Assembly: GCF_008704535.1 (NCBI RefSeq)
Contig: NZ_CP023701.1
Coordinates: forward strand, 1,550,001-1,614,000
DNA: 64,000 nt
Reading direction: 5' to 3'
Origin: Streptomyces subrutilus
GTDB taxonomy: Bacteria; Actinomycetota; Actinomycetes; Streptomycetales; Streptomycetaceae
Below the pieces are notes generated by a model, which was not told where the DNA came from, did no database searches, and was given only the letters and a program-made list of their open reading frames with translations. Both the position numbers and the translations under genes were made by a program. Shown piece after piece: positions 34,248 to 41,708 of this stretch. Each line of letters opens with the position of its first letter. Position 1 is the stretch's first letter.

Positions 34248-35309
34248 ATGCGCTGGGACCATCTGACCGACGGGTCCGCGGACGGGCAGCGGGCGACCGG
34301 ACCGGCCGCGCTCTTCGGGGTGGACGGCGTCGTCACCCGCACCGTCGACACCCCCGAATTCCGCGGGATCACCTTCCACGAGGTGCGGGCCCGCTCGATC
34401 GTGAACCGGGTGCCCGGGGCCTCGCGGATGCCGTTCGAGTGGACGGTCAACCCCTACCGGGGCTGCAGCCACGCCTGCGTGTACTGCTTCGCCCGCAAGA
34501 CCCACGGCTACCTCGACCTCGACACCGGCATCGGCTTCGACTCGCAGATCGTCGTCAAGACGAACGCCCCCGACCTGCTGCGCCGCGAGCTCGCCGCACC
34601 CCGCTGGACGGGCGCGCACATCGCCATGGGGACCAACGTGGACTGCTACCAGCGCGCCGAGGGCCGCTACCGGCTGATGCCCGGGATCATCGGCGCGCTG
34701 CGCGACCGCGCCAACCCCTTCTCCGTCCTCACCAAGGGCACGCTGATCCTGCGCGACCTCCCCCTGCTGCGCGAGGCCGCCGAGGTCGCCGACGTCGGCG
34801 TCAGCGTCTCGGTGGGCTTCACCGACACCGCCCTGTGGCGCACCGTCGAGCCCGGCACCCCCTCGCCCGCCGCCCGGCTGAACGCCGTACGGACCCTCAC
34901 CGACGCCGGCATCGAGTGCGGGGTGCTGATGGCCCCCGTCATCCCCTTCCTCGGGGACGCCCCCGGGCAGCTGCGCGAGACCGTCCGGGCCGTCGCCGCG
35001 TCCGGCGCCACCTCCGTGACACCCCTGGTACTCCATCTGCGGCCGGGCGCGCGCGAGTGGTTCACCGCCTGGCTGCGCGCGCACCACCCGCACCTGGTCG
35101 AGCGGTACGCACGGATGTACGCGGGCGGGGCGTACGCGCCGACCTGGTACCAGCGGCAGATCACCCGCCAAGTCCACGAACTGGCGGCCGAATTCGGCAT
35201 CGGCCCCGCCGGGCCGGGCGCGGCCCGGCGCGTGGTGACCCCCGAGCGGCCCGCCGACGGGCCGGCCGGGGCGGCGCCCGCCGGGGCCACCCAGCTGACC
35301 CTGCTGTGA
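34248..35309 (+). CDS. Radical SAM protein, Rv2578c family (spore-photoproduct-lyase-like)
   Basis: A 353-residue protein. The radical SAM cluster is Cys73-x3-Cys77-x2-Cys80 in RGCSHACVYCFARK. VNPYRGC just before it and GTNVDCYQRAEGRYRLMPGI after it are typical of the Rv2578c/SplB-related family. It binds a [4Fe-4S] cluster and SAM to make a deoxyadenosyl radical; the substrate is not established. SplB relatives repair DNA lesions, and a LexA box 37 bases upstream supports a DNA-damage role here. The ATG at 34248 has AGGGAGG seven bases upstream; an earlier in-frame GTG/TTG start would lie inside the promoter. The C-terminus is Ala/Pro-rich. Confidence 0.9.
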   Translation: MRWDHLTDGSADGQRATGPAALFGVDGVVTRTVDTPEFRGITFHEVRARSIVNRVPGASRMPFEWTVNPYRGCSHACVYCFARKTHGYLDLDTGIGFDSQIVVKTNAPDLLRRELAAPRWTGAHIAMGTNVDCYQRAEGRYRLMPGIIGALRDRANPFSVLTKGTLILRDLPLLREAAEVADVGVSVSVGFTDTALWRTVEPGTPSPAARLNAVRTLTDAGIECGVLMAPVIPFLGDAPGQLRETVRAVAASGATSVTPLVLHLRPGAREWFTAWLRAHHPHLVERYARMYAGGAYAPTWYQRQITRQVHELAAEFGIGPAGPGAARRVVTPERPADGPAGAAPAGATQLTLL

Positions 35310-35433
35310 ACCCTCCCTGACACCGGCCGCCCCGCCGAGGGGTCATCACATCGGGCCAATCGGGGTCCCAATCCCGGCTTCCCGCCGCGGTTTCCGGGAC
35401 GATTCCGCCCAGAACCCTCGGCTGGGAGGCCCC

Positions 35434-37011
35434 ATGCTCCACCCCGTGACCGCGCGCACCCCCGTGAAGAAGCGCGCCGCCGTCCTGCTGTCGATCTCCA
35501 CCGTCGTCGCCGCCCTCGCGAGCCCGGTCACCGCCGCCCCGGTCCCCGCCCCGGCGCCGGCGGCCCTGCGCTGGGCCGACTGCGCGACCCCCCGCTACCC
35601 CACCCTGCAGTGCGCCTCCCTCACGGTCCCCCTCGACCACGACGACCCCGCCGGGCGGCGGATCGCCCTCGCGCTGACCCGCGTCCCGCACACCGCGGCC
35701 GCCTCCCAGGGCCCGCTGCTGGTGAACCCCGGCGGTCCGGGCGGCAGCGGCCGGACCCTGGCCGGGTACGTCGCGTCGGCCCTGCCCAAGGACGTGGCCG
35801 CGCAGTACGACGTGATCGGCTTCGACCCCCGCGGGGTGGGCCGCAGCGAGCCGGTCCTGGACTGCGGGCCGGGCCACTTCAACCCCGTCCGCCCCGACTC
35901 CGTACCGCGCGACGCCCGCACCGAGCGCGCCAACCTGGAACGGGTCCGCTCCTTCGCCGAGTCCTGCCAGGCCCGGCACGCCGACGTCCTGCCGTACATC
36001 GGGACGGTCGCGGCCGCCCGCGACATCGAGGCCGTGCGGACCGCCCTCGGGGCAGCGCGGATCAGCTACTTCGGCTACTCGTACGGGACGTACCTCGGCG
36101 CGGTGTACGCCAAGCTGCACCCGGACCGCGTCCACCGGCTGGTCCTCGACTCCGTGGTGGACCCGAACGGGGTCTGGTACGAGGACAACCTGGCCCAGGA
36201 CCGGGCCTTCGACGCCCGCCACAAGGCGTTCCTGGCCTGGGTGGCGAAGCACGACGCCACCTACCGCCTCGGCACCGGCGCGGCGGAGGTCGAGGAGCGC
36301 TGGTACGCGATGCGCGAGGCGGTGCGGGCGACCCCGGCGGGCGGCAAGGTGGGCCCGGCCGAGCTGGAGGACACCTACATGCCGGGCGGCTACTACGACG
36401 GCTACTGGCCCGCCCTGGCCGAGGCCTTCGCGGCGTACGCGGTGGCCGGGGACCCCAAGCCGCTGGTGTCGGCGTACGAGCGGTTCGGGGCGGTGGAGCC
36501 CTCGGCGGGCAACAGCTACAGCGTGTACACGGCGGTGCAGTGCCGGGACTCGGCGTGGCCCCGGGACTGGAACCGGTGGCGCGCGGACACCTGGCGCACG
36601 CACGCCGTCGCACCGTTCATGACGTGGAACAACGCCTGGTACAACGCCCCGTGCGCCTTCTGGCCGACGGAGTCGCTGCGGGCCCCCGACGTGACCAACA
36701 CCGGGCTGCCGCCCGCCCTGCTCCTCGCGGCCACGGAGGACGCCGCGACCCCGTTCTCGGGCGCGCTGAGCATGCGGGACAAGCTGAAGGGCTCCGCCCT
36801 GGTGGTGGAGGAGGGCGGCGGCAACCACGGCGTCGCCCTGAGCGGCAACACCTGCCTGGACGAGAAGGTGGCGGCGTACCTGCGGACGGGGAAGGCCGCG
36901 GACGCCGCCTGCCCCGCGCAGCCCGCCCCGAAGCCGGCCGCCGCGACCCGGGCCGCCGCACCCTCCGCGGGCGGCGCGGCCCTGCACGGCATGCTCGGCT
37001 TCCGCGGCTGA
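35434..37011 (+). CDS. Secreted alpha/beta hydrolase (tripeptidyl aminopeptidase family, SlpD/E-like)
   Basis: A 525-residue exported enzyme. Residues 1-35 are a signal peptide: KKR then a hydrophobic core (AAVLLSISTVVAALAS) and a cleavage site near VTAAP. The oxyanion region LLVNPGGPGGSG (about 88), nucleophile FGYSYGTYLGAVY (Ser about 213), Asp in AATEDAATPFSG and His in GGGNHGVAL define the catalytic triad, and the C-terminal lid is that of Streptomyces tripeptidyl aminopeptidases and mycelium-associated proteases. It removes tripeptides from protein N-termini outside the cell. The ATG has GGGAGG upstream. It is followed by a strong terminator. Confidence 0.92.
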   Translation: MLHPVTARTPVKKRAAVLLSISTVVAALASPVTAAPVPAPAPAALRWADCATPRYPTLQCASLTVPLDHDDPAGRRIALALTRVPHTAAASQGPLLVNPGGPGGSGRTLAGYVASALPKDVAAQYDVIGFDPRGVGRSEPVLDCGPGHFNPVRPDSVPRDARTERANLERVRSFAESCQARHADVLPYIGTVAAARDIEAVRTALGAARISYFGYSYGTYLGAVYAKLHPDRVHRLVLDSVVDPNGVWYEDNLAQDRAFDARHKAFLAWVAKHDATYRLGTGAAEVEERWYAMREAVRATPAGGKVGPAELEDTYMPGGYYDGYWPALAEAFAAYAVAGDPKPLVSAYERFGAVEPSAGNSYSVYTAVQCRDSAWPRDWNRWRADTWRTHAVAPFMTWNNAWYNAPCAFWPTESLRAPDVTNTGLPPALLLAATEDAATPFSGALSMRDKLKGSALVVEEGGGNHGVALSGNTCLDEKVAAYLRTGKAADAACPAQPAPKPAAATRAAAPSAGGAALHGMLGFRG

Positions 37012-37029
37012 CCGGCGGGCGGGCACCCA

Positions 37030-37055
37030 CCGGCCGGCCCGCCGGGGCCGGCCGG
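37030..37055. terminator. Bidirectional terminator hairpin
   Basis: CCGGCCGGCCC and GGGCCGGCCGG form a perfect 11-bp stem with a four-base loop. It sits between the convergent peptidase and RidA genes, 18 bases after one stop and 15 before the other. Confidence 0.8.
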
Positions 37056-37070
37056 CAGCGGCCCGTCGGC

Positions 37071-37484
37071 TCAGGACGGCAGGACCGCGAACGCCTCGAC
37101 CTCCAGCAGCAGTTCGGGGCGGAACAGGGCCGCGACCTGGACGGCCGTGGACGCCGGCAGCCGGTCGGCGGGGATGACGGCGTCGCGTGCCTCCCGTACC
37201 GCGGGGAGGTGGGCGACGTCGGTGACGAAGTAGGTCAGCTTGACCACGTCGTCGAAGGTCGCCCCGGCCGCGGCCAGGCAGCGGCGCAGGTTCTCGAAGA
37301 CCTGGCGGGCCTGCGCCGCCGGGTCGCCCTCGCCGACGACGGCGCCCTTCTCGTCGAAGGCGCACTGCCCGGACACGGCGACGAAGCGGCCGGTGCCCCA
37401 GACGACGTGGTGGTAGCCGGTGCCGGGGCTGACGCCCTCCGGTGCTGAAATGCGGGTGAGGTGGCCCTCGTTGTGATCGCTCAT
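37071..37484 (-). CDS. RidA family protein (enamine/imine deaminase)
   Basis: A 137-residue protein of the RidA/YjgF/UK114 family, which hydrolyses reactive enamine/imine intermediates made by PLP enzymes. GTGRFVAVSGQCAFDEKGAVV, QARQVFENLRRCLAAAGATF, VVKLTYFVTDVAHLPAVREA and PASTAVQVAALFRPELLLEVEAF follow the family's order. The Arg that binds the substrate carboxylate in classical RidA (xSxIRxxxLxxP) is not clearly conserved (ASTAVQVAALFRPE), so it may belong to a side group. CAGGAT lies seven bases before the ATG. It is followed by the HEAT-repeat gene upstream on the same strand (37498-38076), 13 bases away. Confidence 0.88.
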   Translation of the reverse strand: MSDHNEGHLTRISAPEGVSPGTGYHHVVWGTGRFVAVSGQCAFDEKGAVVGEGDPAAQARQVFENLRRCLAAAGATFDDVVKLTYFVTDVAHLPAVREARDAVIPADRLPASTAVQVAALFRPELLLEVEAFAVLPS

Positions 37485-37491
37485 GGCCCCG

Positions 37492-37497
37492 ATCCTG
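37492..37497 (-). promoter_or_regulatory. Candidate -10 element, leaderless RidA gene
   Basis: The minus strand reads CAGGAT, seven bases before the ATG at 37484. It overlaps the last base-pairs before the HEAT gene stop, so RidA could also be read from the HEAT promoter. Confidence 0.3.
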
Positions 37498-38076
37498 TCA
37501 GCCGAGCCCGCGCAGCGCAGCCGTTGCCGCCACCGCGAGACGGGGGTGGGACTGCGCCCGCGTCAGCACGTCCCGGGCGCGCGGGTCGCCGAGGGTGCCG
37601 AGGCCCTCGACGCAGGCCAGCGCCACCCGCCAGTACGGGTCGTGCGGCGCGAGCAGCCGGGACAGCGTGGCCGTCAGCGCCGGTACGGACTCCGGGGCGC
37701 GCAGGGCGGTGAGCAGCCGGACCGGGTGCAGGGCGTAGGCGGTGCGCAGCCCGTTCGTGGCGAGGGCGGCCGCGGCGCGGGCGGTGCGCGGGTCGGCGAG
37801 CACGGCCAGGGCGGTGGCGGCCGCCGCGCAGCGGGGCGGGTCGCGGTGGTTCAGCAGCAGGACCAGCGGTTCGAAGGCGCGCCGGTCGCCCGCCAGTCCC
37901 AGCCGGTACGCGGCGAGTTCGCGGGCCCACAGGGGCAGTCCCGCCGAGGTGAGGGAGGCGGCCAGCTCCTCCGGTCCGGCGGCGAGCAGCGCCTCGTAGC
38001 GGGCGGGTCCGGCGGAGCCGGTGGATGGCGCTTCCGCTTCCGCTTCCGCGCGCAGGCGGTCCAGCACGTCGTTCAC
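37498..38076 (-). CDS. HEAT-repeat protein, unknown function
   Basis: A 192-residue protein of alpha-helical repeats. Three or four HEAT-like units are visible, for example LPLWARELAAYRLGLAGDRR, PPRCAAAATALAVLADPRTA and PYWRVALACVEGLGTLGDPR. The spacing of about 32 residues and the LGDPRA/LGDxRA turns are characteristic of the PBS-lyase/HEAT group. Such proteins act as binding scaffolds; no catalytic site is present. The GTG at 38076 has no ribosome binding site but follows TAGGGT by six bases, so it is probably leaderless. It is co-directional with RidA 13 bases ahead. Confidence 0.78.
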   Translation of the reverse strand: MNDVLDRLRAEAEAEAPSTGSAGPARYEALLAAGPEELAASLTSAGLPLWARELAAYRLGLAGDRRAFEPLVLLLNHRDPPRCAAAATALAVLADPRTARAAAALATNGLRTAYALHPVRLLTALRAPESVPALTATLSRLLAPHDPYWRVALACVEGLGTLGDPRARDVLTRAQSHPRLAVAATAALRGLG

Positions 38077-38082
38077 CCGGCC

Positions 38083-38088
38083 ACCCTA
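38083..38088 (-). promoter_or_regulatory. -10 element, leaderless HEAT-repeat gene
   Basis: The minus strand reads TAGGGT, six bases before the GTG at 38076; no ribosome binding site. Confidence 0.5.
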
Positions 38089-38529
38089 GGGGTGCGGGGC
38101 GGCCGGCACGCGGGGTTCGGCCCATCCCGGTGATCGATGATCGATGATCGGTACATTTCGGCGGTACAGGTCACATCTGCGCACTCTGGCGGAGCAGTTG
38201 GCGACGGGCTACTGTCCTGGGAACACGTACGGGGACGGCCTGGTGACGCAGCCGCCCCGTGCCAGTCGGTTCTGCACGACCTCACGGCGCGGCCCCGGGA
38301 CAGGGCGTCGCCGGTCCTCCCCCCGGGGCTCCACGCCTCCGGACCCATCGGCTCCGGGGCCGGCCCCGCGGGCCCCTCGCGCACGGCACCCCGGACGCCC
38401 TTACGGCTCGCAGCAGTACGGCCGTCTCCGCGACCGCGCACCGCACCGCGTGCCGCCGTCCGCACACGGCAGCCGCGGGCCCCGCGCGCGTCCCCCTCAG
38501 TCGTCACCCTCTTCCACTGGAGTCCCTCG
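38089..38529. other. Long non-coding leader upstream of the 3-hydroxyacyl-CoA dehydrogenase
   Basis: About 440 bases hold no supported gene. At 38131-38150 there is a period-7 repeat of GATCGAT (two copies and a part), followed by CAGGTCA at 38167. A related TGATCGAT and CAGGTCA occur upstream of the crotonyl-CoA carboxylase/reductase gene. The rest is G/C-rich, with open frames that show no recognisable protein. I checked for cobalamin, SAM and ydaO riboswitch cores and did not recognise one. Confidence 0.5.
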
Positions 38530-40326
38530 ATGGACCGTCCGTCCAGTCAGTCCTCCCTCCAGACCATCGCCGTCGTCGGCCTCGGCACGATGGGCTCGGG
38601 CATCGCCGAGCTCCTCGCGCGGGCCGGCCACGAGGTCGTCGGCATCGACGTCAGCGAGTCCGCCGCCCGGCGGGCGTCGGACTCCCTCGGCGCGGCCACC
38701 GCCCGCTCCGTGACCCGCGGCCTGCTCACCGAGCAGGAGCGGGCGGGCGTCCTGGCCCGCCTGCGCACCTTCGGCGACCTGGCCGCCGCGGCCGACGCCG
38801 ACCTCGTCATCGAGGTGGTGCCGGAGTCCTACGAGCTCAAGCAGCGGGTCCTGCGCGAACTCGACGCGGTCGTGCGGCCCGACGCCATCCTGGCCACCGG
38901 CACCAACGCCCTGTCCGTGACCCGGCTCGCCGCCGAGTCCCGGCACCCCGAGCGCGTGCTGGGCCTGCACTTCTTCAACCCGGCCCCGGCGATGAGGCTG
39001 GTCGAGGTCGTCTCCTCGGTGCTGACCGCCCCGCCGGCCGTCGAGGCGGTCACCGCGCTGGCCCGCGCGCTGGGCAAGGAGCCGGTCGCGGTCGGCGACC
39101 GCCCCGGTTTCGTCGCCGACGGGCTGCTCTTCGGCTACCTCAACCAGGCCGCCGCCATGTACGAGTCGAAGTACGCCTCCCGCGAGGACATCGACGCGGC
39201 GATGCGGCTCGGCTGCGGGCTGCCCATGGGCCCGCTGGCACTGCTGGACCTGATCGGCGTGGACACGGCCCGCACGGTCCTGGAGGCCATGTACGCCTCC
39301 TCCGGCGACCGGCTGCACGCCCCCGCCCCGGTCCTGGGCCACCTCGCCGAGGCCGGCCTGACCGGCCAGAAGGCAGGGCGCGGCTTCTACACGTACGAGG
39401 CGCCGGGGAGCTCCGCGGTCGTCCGCGACGCGCAGACCCCGGCGGACGGGGACGCGGCGGGTGCGGGCCGTCCCGTGGCCTCGGTCGGCGTGGCCGGCTC
39501 GGGCACGATGGCGAGCGGGATCGCGCAGGTCTTCGCCCAGTCCGGCTTCGACGTGGTGCTGGCCGCCCGCAGCCGGGAGAAGGCCGACGCCGCCAAGGCC
39601 GCGATCGCCACGTCCCTGGGGCGGGCCGTGGCCAAGGGCCGGCTGACGCAGGAGGCGGCCGGGCAGACCCTGGAGCGGATCACCCCGGCCGGCTCGCTGG
39701 ACGCCTTCGCCGGCGTGGACCTGGCCGTGGAGGCGGTCGCCGAGGACCTGGCGGTCAAGCAGGAGCTGTTCGCGGCCCTGGACAAGGCCTGCAAGCCGGG
39801 GGCGGTGCTGGCCACGACCACCTCCTCGCTGCCGGTGATCGCGGTGGCCCGGGCGACCTCGCGCCCCCAGGACGTGGTCGGGATGCACTTCTTCAACCCG
39901 GCCCCGGCGATGAAGCTGGTCGAGGTGGTGCGCACGGTGCTGACCGCCGACGACGTGCACGCGACGGTGCGCGGGATCTGCGGCCGGGTGCGCAAGCACC
40001 CGGTGGACTGCGGGGACCGGGCCGGGTTCATCGTGAACGCGCTGCTGTTCCCGTACCTGAACAACGCCGTCAAGATGGTCGAGCAGCACTACGCCACCCT
40101 CGATCAGATCGACGCCGCGATGAAGCTGGGCGGCGGCTACCCGATGGGGCCCTTCGAGCTCCTCGACGTGGTCGGCTTGGACGTCTCGCTGGCCATCGAG
40201 AAGGTCCTCCACCAGGAGTTCCGCGATCCGGGGCTGGCCCCGTCCCCGCTGCTGGAGCACCTGGTGGCGGCGGGCTGCCTGGGCCGGAAGACCGGCCGCG
40301 GTTTCCGTGAGCACGCCCGCCGGTAA
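38530..40326 (+). CDS. Double 3-hydroxyacyl-CoA dehydrogenase (3-hydroxybutyryl-CoA dehydrogenase)
   Basis: A 598-residue protein made of two complete 3-hydroxyacyl-CoA dehydrogenases in tandem. The first Rossmann motif IAVVGLGTMGSGIAELLARA is near residue 15 and the second, VGVAGSGTMASGIAQVFAQS, near residue 320. Each half has the catalytic-His strand GLHFFNPAPAM or GMHFFNPAPAM followed by (R/K)LVEVV, and a C-terminal domain (GLPMGPLALLDLIGVD and GYPMGPFELLDVVGLD). It interconverts acetoacetyl-CoA and 3-hydroxybutyryl-CoA with NAD(P), feeding crotonyl-CoA to the reductase encoded 1.4 kb downstream. The ATG at 38530 is right before the fold; earlier in-frame codons give only low-complexity residues. 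It leads the TetR and ccr genes in the same direction. Confidence 0.92.
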   Translation: MDRPSSQSSLQTIAVVGLGTMGSGIAELLARAGHEVVGIDVSESAARRASDSLGAATARSVTRGLLTEQERAGVLARLRTFGDLAAAADADLVIEVVPESYELKQRVLRELDAVVRPDAILATGTNALSVTRLAAESRHPERVLGLHFFNPAPAMRLVEVVSSVLTAPPAVEAVTALARALGKEPVAVGDRPGFVADGLLFGYLNQAAAMYESKYASREDIDAAMRLGCGLPMGPLALLDLIGVDTARTVLEAMYASSGDRLHAPAPVLGHLAEAGLTGQKAGRGFYTYEAPGSSAVVRDAQTPADGDAAGAGRPVASVGVAGSGTMASGIAQVFAQSGFDVVLAARSREKADAAKAAIATSLGRAVAKGRLTQEAAGQTLERITPAGSLDAFAGVDLAVEAVAEDLAVKQELFAALDKACKPGAVLATTTSSLPVIAVARATSRPQDVVGMHFFNPAPAMKLVEVVRTVLTADDVHATVRGICGRVRKHPVDCGDRAGFIVNALLFPYLNNAVKMVEQHYATLDQIDAAMKLGGGYPMGPFELLDVVGLDVSLAIEKVLHQEFRDPGLAPSPLLEHLVAAGCLGRKTGRGFREHARR

Positions 40327-40480
40327 CCCCCGGCCGGGCCCTGAGCCGGATGCGTGGGGAGGGCTGCTCGGGTCCGCCGGACCCTCACGGCGGACACACC
40401 CTCCCGAGCCCGCTGCGGGCTCTCCCCCGCATCCCTCCCCGTCCCGCCCCCCGCAGGCGCGCTCTCCTGCGCGGATGAAG

Positions 40481-40486
40481 TACGTT
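40481..40486 (+). promoter_or_regulatory. Candidate -10 element, leaderless TetR gene
   Basis: TACGTT, six bases before the ATG at 40493. Immediately upstream, CGCAGG (40452-40457) and CCTGCG (40466-40471) make an inverted repeat over the -35 region, a possible autoregulatory operator. Confidence 0.4.
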
Positions 40487-40492
40487 CGCTCT

Positions 40493-41305
40493 ATGTCCCA
40501 GCCCGCCAAGACCTCTCCCCGCGCCTCCTCGGCCTCCGACGCCCCCGAAGGCGCGGCCGGCGGCAAGGCGGCCGCCCAGCGCCTGAAGATGCGCCGCGAG
40601 CTCGCCGCGGCGGCGATGGAGCTGTTCGCGACCAAGGGGTACGAGGCGACGACGGTCGACGAGATCGCCGCGACCGCGGGGGTGGCGCGGCGGACCTTCT
40701 TCCGCCACTTCCGGTCCAAGGAGGAGGCGATCTTCCCGGACCACGACGACACCCTGACCCGCGCCGAGGCCGTCCTCGACGTGGCCCCGGCGCACGAGCA
40801 CCCGCTCGACACGGTGTGCCGGGGGATCAAGGAGGTCATGAAGATGTACGCCGCCTCCCCCGCGGTGTCGGTGGAGCGCTACCGGCTGACCCGGGAGGTG
40901 CCGGCGCTGCGGGAGCGGGAGATCGCCTCGGTCGCGCGGTACGAGCGGCTGTTCACCCGCTACCTGCTGGCCCACTTCGACGAGCACGAGCAGCACGACG
41001 GGAACGACGACCCGCTGCTGGCCGAGGTGGCGGCCTCGGCGGTGGTGACCGCCCACAACCACGTGCTGCGGCGCTGGCTGCGGGCCGGCGGCCAGGGGGA
41101 CGTGGAGGGCCAGCTCGACCACGCCTTCTCGATCGTCCGCAAGACCTTCGGGTCGGGCATCGGCGCGGGCCGCACCCAGGCCCCGGCCGCCGCTCCGGCG
41201 GCGGTCCGCACGCGGGGCGAGGTGCTCGTGGCGGTGGCCCGGACGGACGCGCCGCTGGACGAGGTCATGCGGACCATCGAAGAGGCCCTCAGAAGCAGGT
41301 CCTGA
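40493..41305 (+). CDS. TetR family transcriptional regulator
   Basis: A 270-residue regulator. The HTH lies at about residues 30-90: MRRELAAAAMELFATKGYEA, TTVDEIAATAGVARRTFFRHF and RSKEEAIFPDH are canonical. The rest is the helical ligand domain, followed by an Ala/Thr-rich C-terminal stretch. It sits between the 3-hydroxyacyl-CoA dehydrogenase and ccr genes in the same direction, so it probably controls the ethylmalonyl-CoA pathway and senses an acyl-CoA; that is inference from position. I choose the ATG at 40493 with a -10-like hexamer six bases upstream; an in-frame ATG at 40475 is the alternative. A terminator follows. Confidence 0.92.
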   Translation: MSQPAKTSPRASSASDAPEGAAGGKAAAQRLKMRRELAAAAMELFATKGYEATTVDEIAATAGVARRTFFRHFRSKEEAIFPDHDDTLTRAEAVLDVAPAHEHPLDTVCRGIKEVMKMYAASPAVSVERYRLTREVPALREREIASVARYERLFTRYLLAHFDEHEQHDGNDDPLLAEVAASAVVTAHNHVLRRWLRAGGQGDVEGQLDHAFSIVRKTFGSGIGAGRTQAPAAAPAAVRTRGEVLVAVARTDAPLDEVMRTIEEALRSRS

Positions 41306-41341
41306 CCCGGCGCGCGTCCGCGCGCCCGTCGCTCGCGCCAC

Positions 41342-41372
41342 CGTGGCCGCTCCCGTTCCGGGGGCGGCCACG
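41342..41372 (+). terminator. Terminator after the TetR gene
   Basis: CGTGGCCGC and GCGGCCACG pair in a stem extended by TCCC/GGGG (one G-U pair) with a five-base loop, followed by a short CGCGTTTGT tail. It separates the TetR transcript from ccr. Confidence 0.75.
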
Positions 41373-41708
41373 CGCGTTTGTCCGGCTTGCCCCTACTCGC
41401 GGGTAACTCTGATCGATCATCGCTCATCTACGCAGGTCAAATGACAAATGAGGGAAACTTTTGGCACGCGGTGCCTTGTCGAGTGACACCGCGTGCCATA
41501 CGTTGAATCTCGTCCGGACGTCCCCGCGGTCCTCGCCCACTCGGCACGTACCGCGCCCCGGATGCCTGCGTCACCAGGCCCCGGCACGCCTCACCACGGG
41601 CACCGCCGCACCACCGCACCGCCGGACCGACGGCACACACCACACCCGTTCCACGCACCCGCGTATCCCTCAGCGCACCCTCATTCAGCGCTCGCCGGAG
41701 GCAATACC
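41373..41708. other. Long leader/promoter region of the ccr operon
   Basis: About 340 bases without a supported gene. It opens with an A/T-rich stretch (41401-41463) containing TGATCGAT at 41410 and CAGGTCA at 41433. An 11-bp inverted repeat (41463-41497) follows, then C/A-rich sequence up to the GGAGG site before ccr. The regulatory elements of the ethylmalonyl-CoA operon most likely lie here. Confidence 0.5.
41463..41497. promoter_or_regulatory. Large inverted repeat upstream of ccr
   Basis: GGCACGCGGTG and CACCGCGTGCC are perfect 11-bp complements with a 13-base loop. The left arm also contains the smaller palindrome GGCAC-GCG-GTGCC, so two alternative structures are possible. It is about 210 bases upstream of the ccr start and could be an operator or a leader hairpin. 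Confidence 0.6.

Noticed and set aside
38180..38290. Possible cobalamin riboswitch before the dehydrogenase (GCCAGTCGG-like text)
   Set aside because: The GCCACTG and AGACCTGCC-type cores and their spacing are missing.
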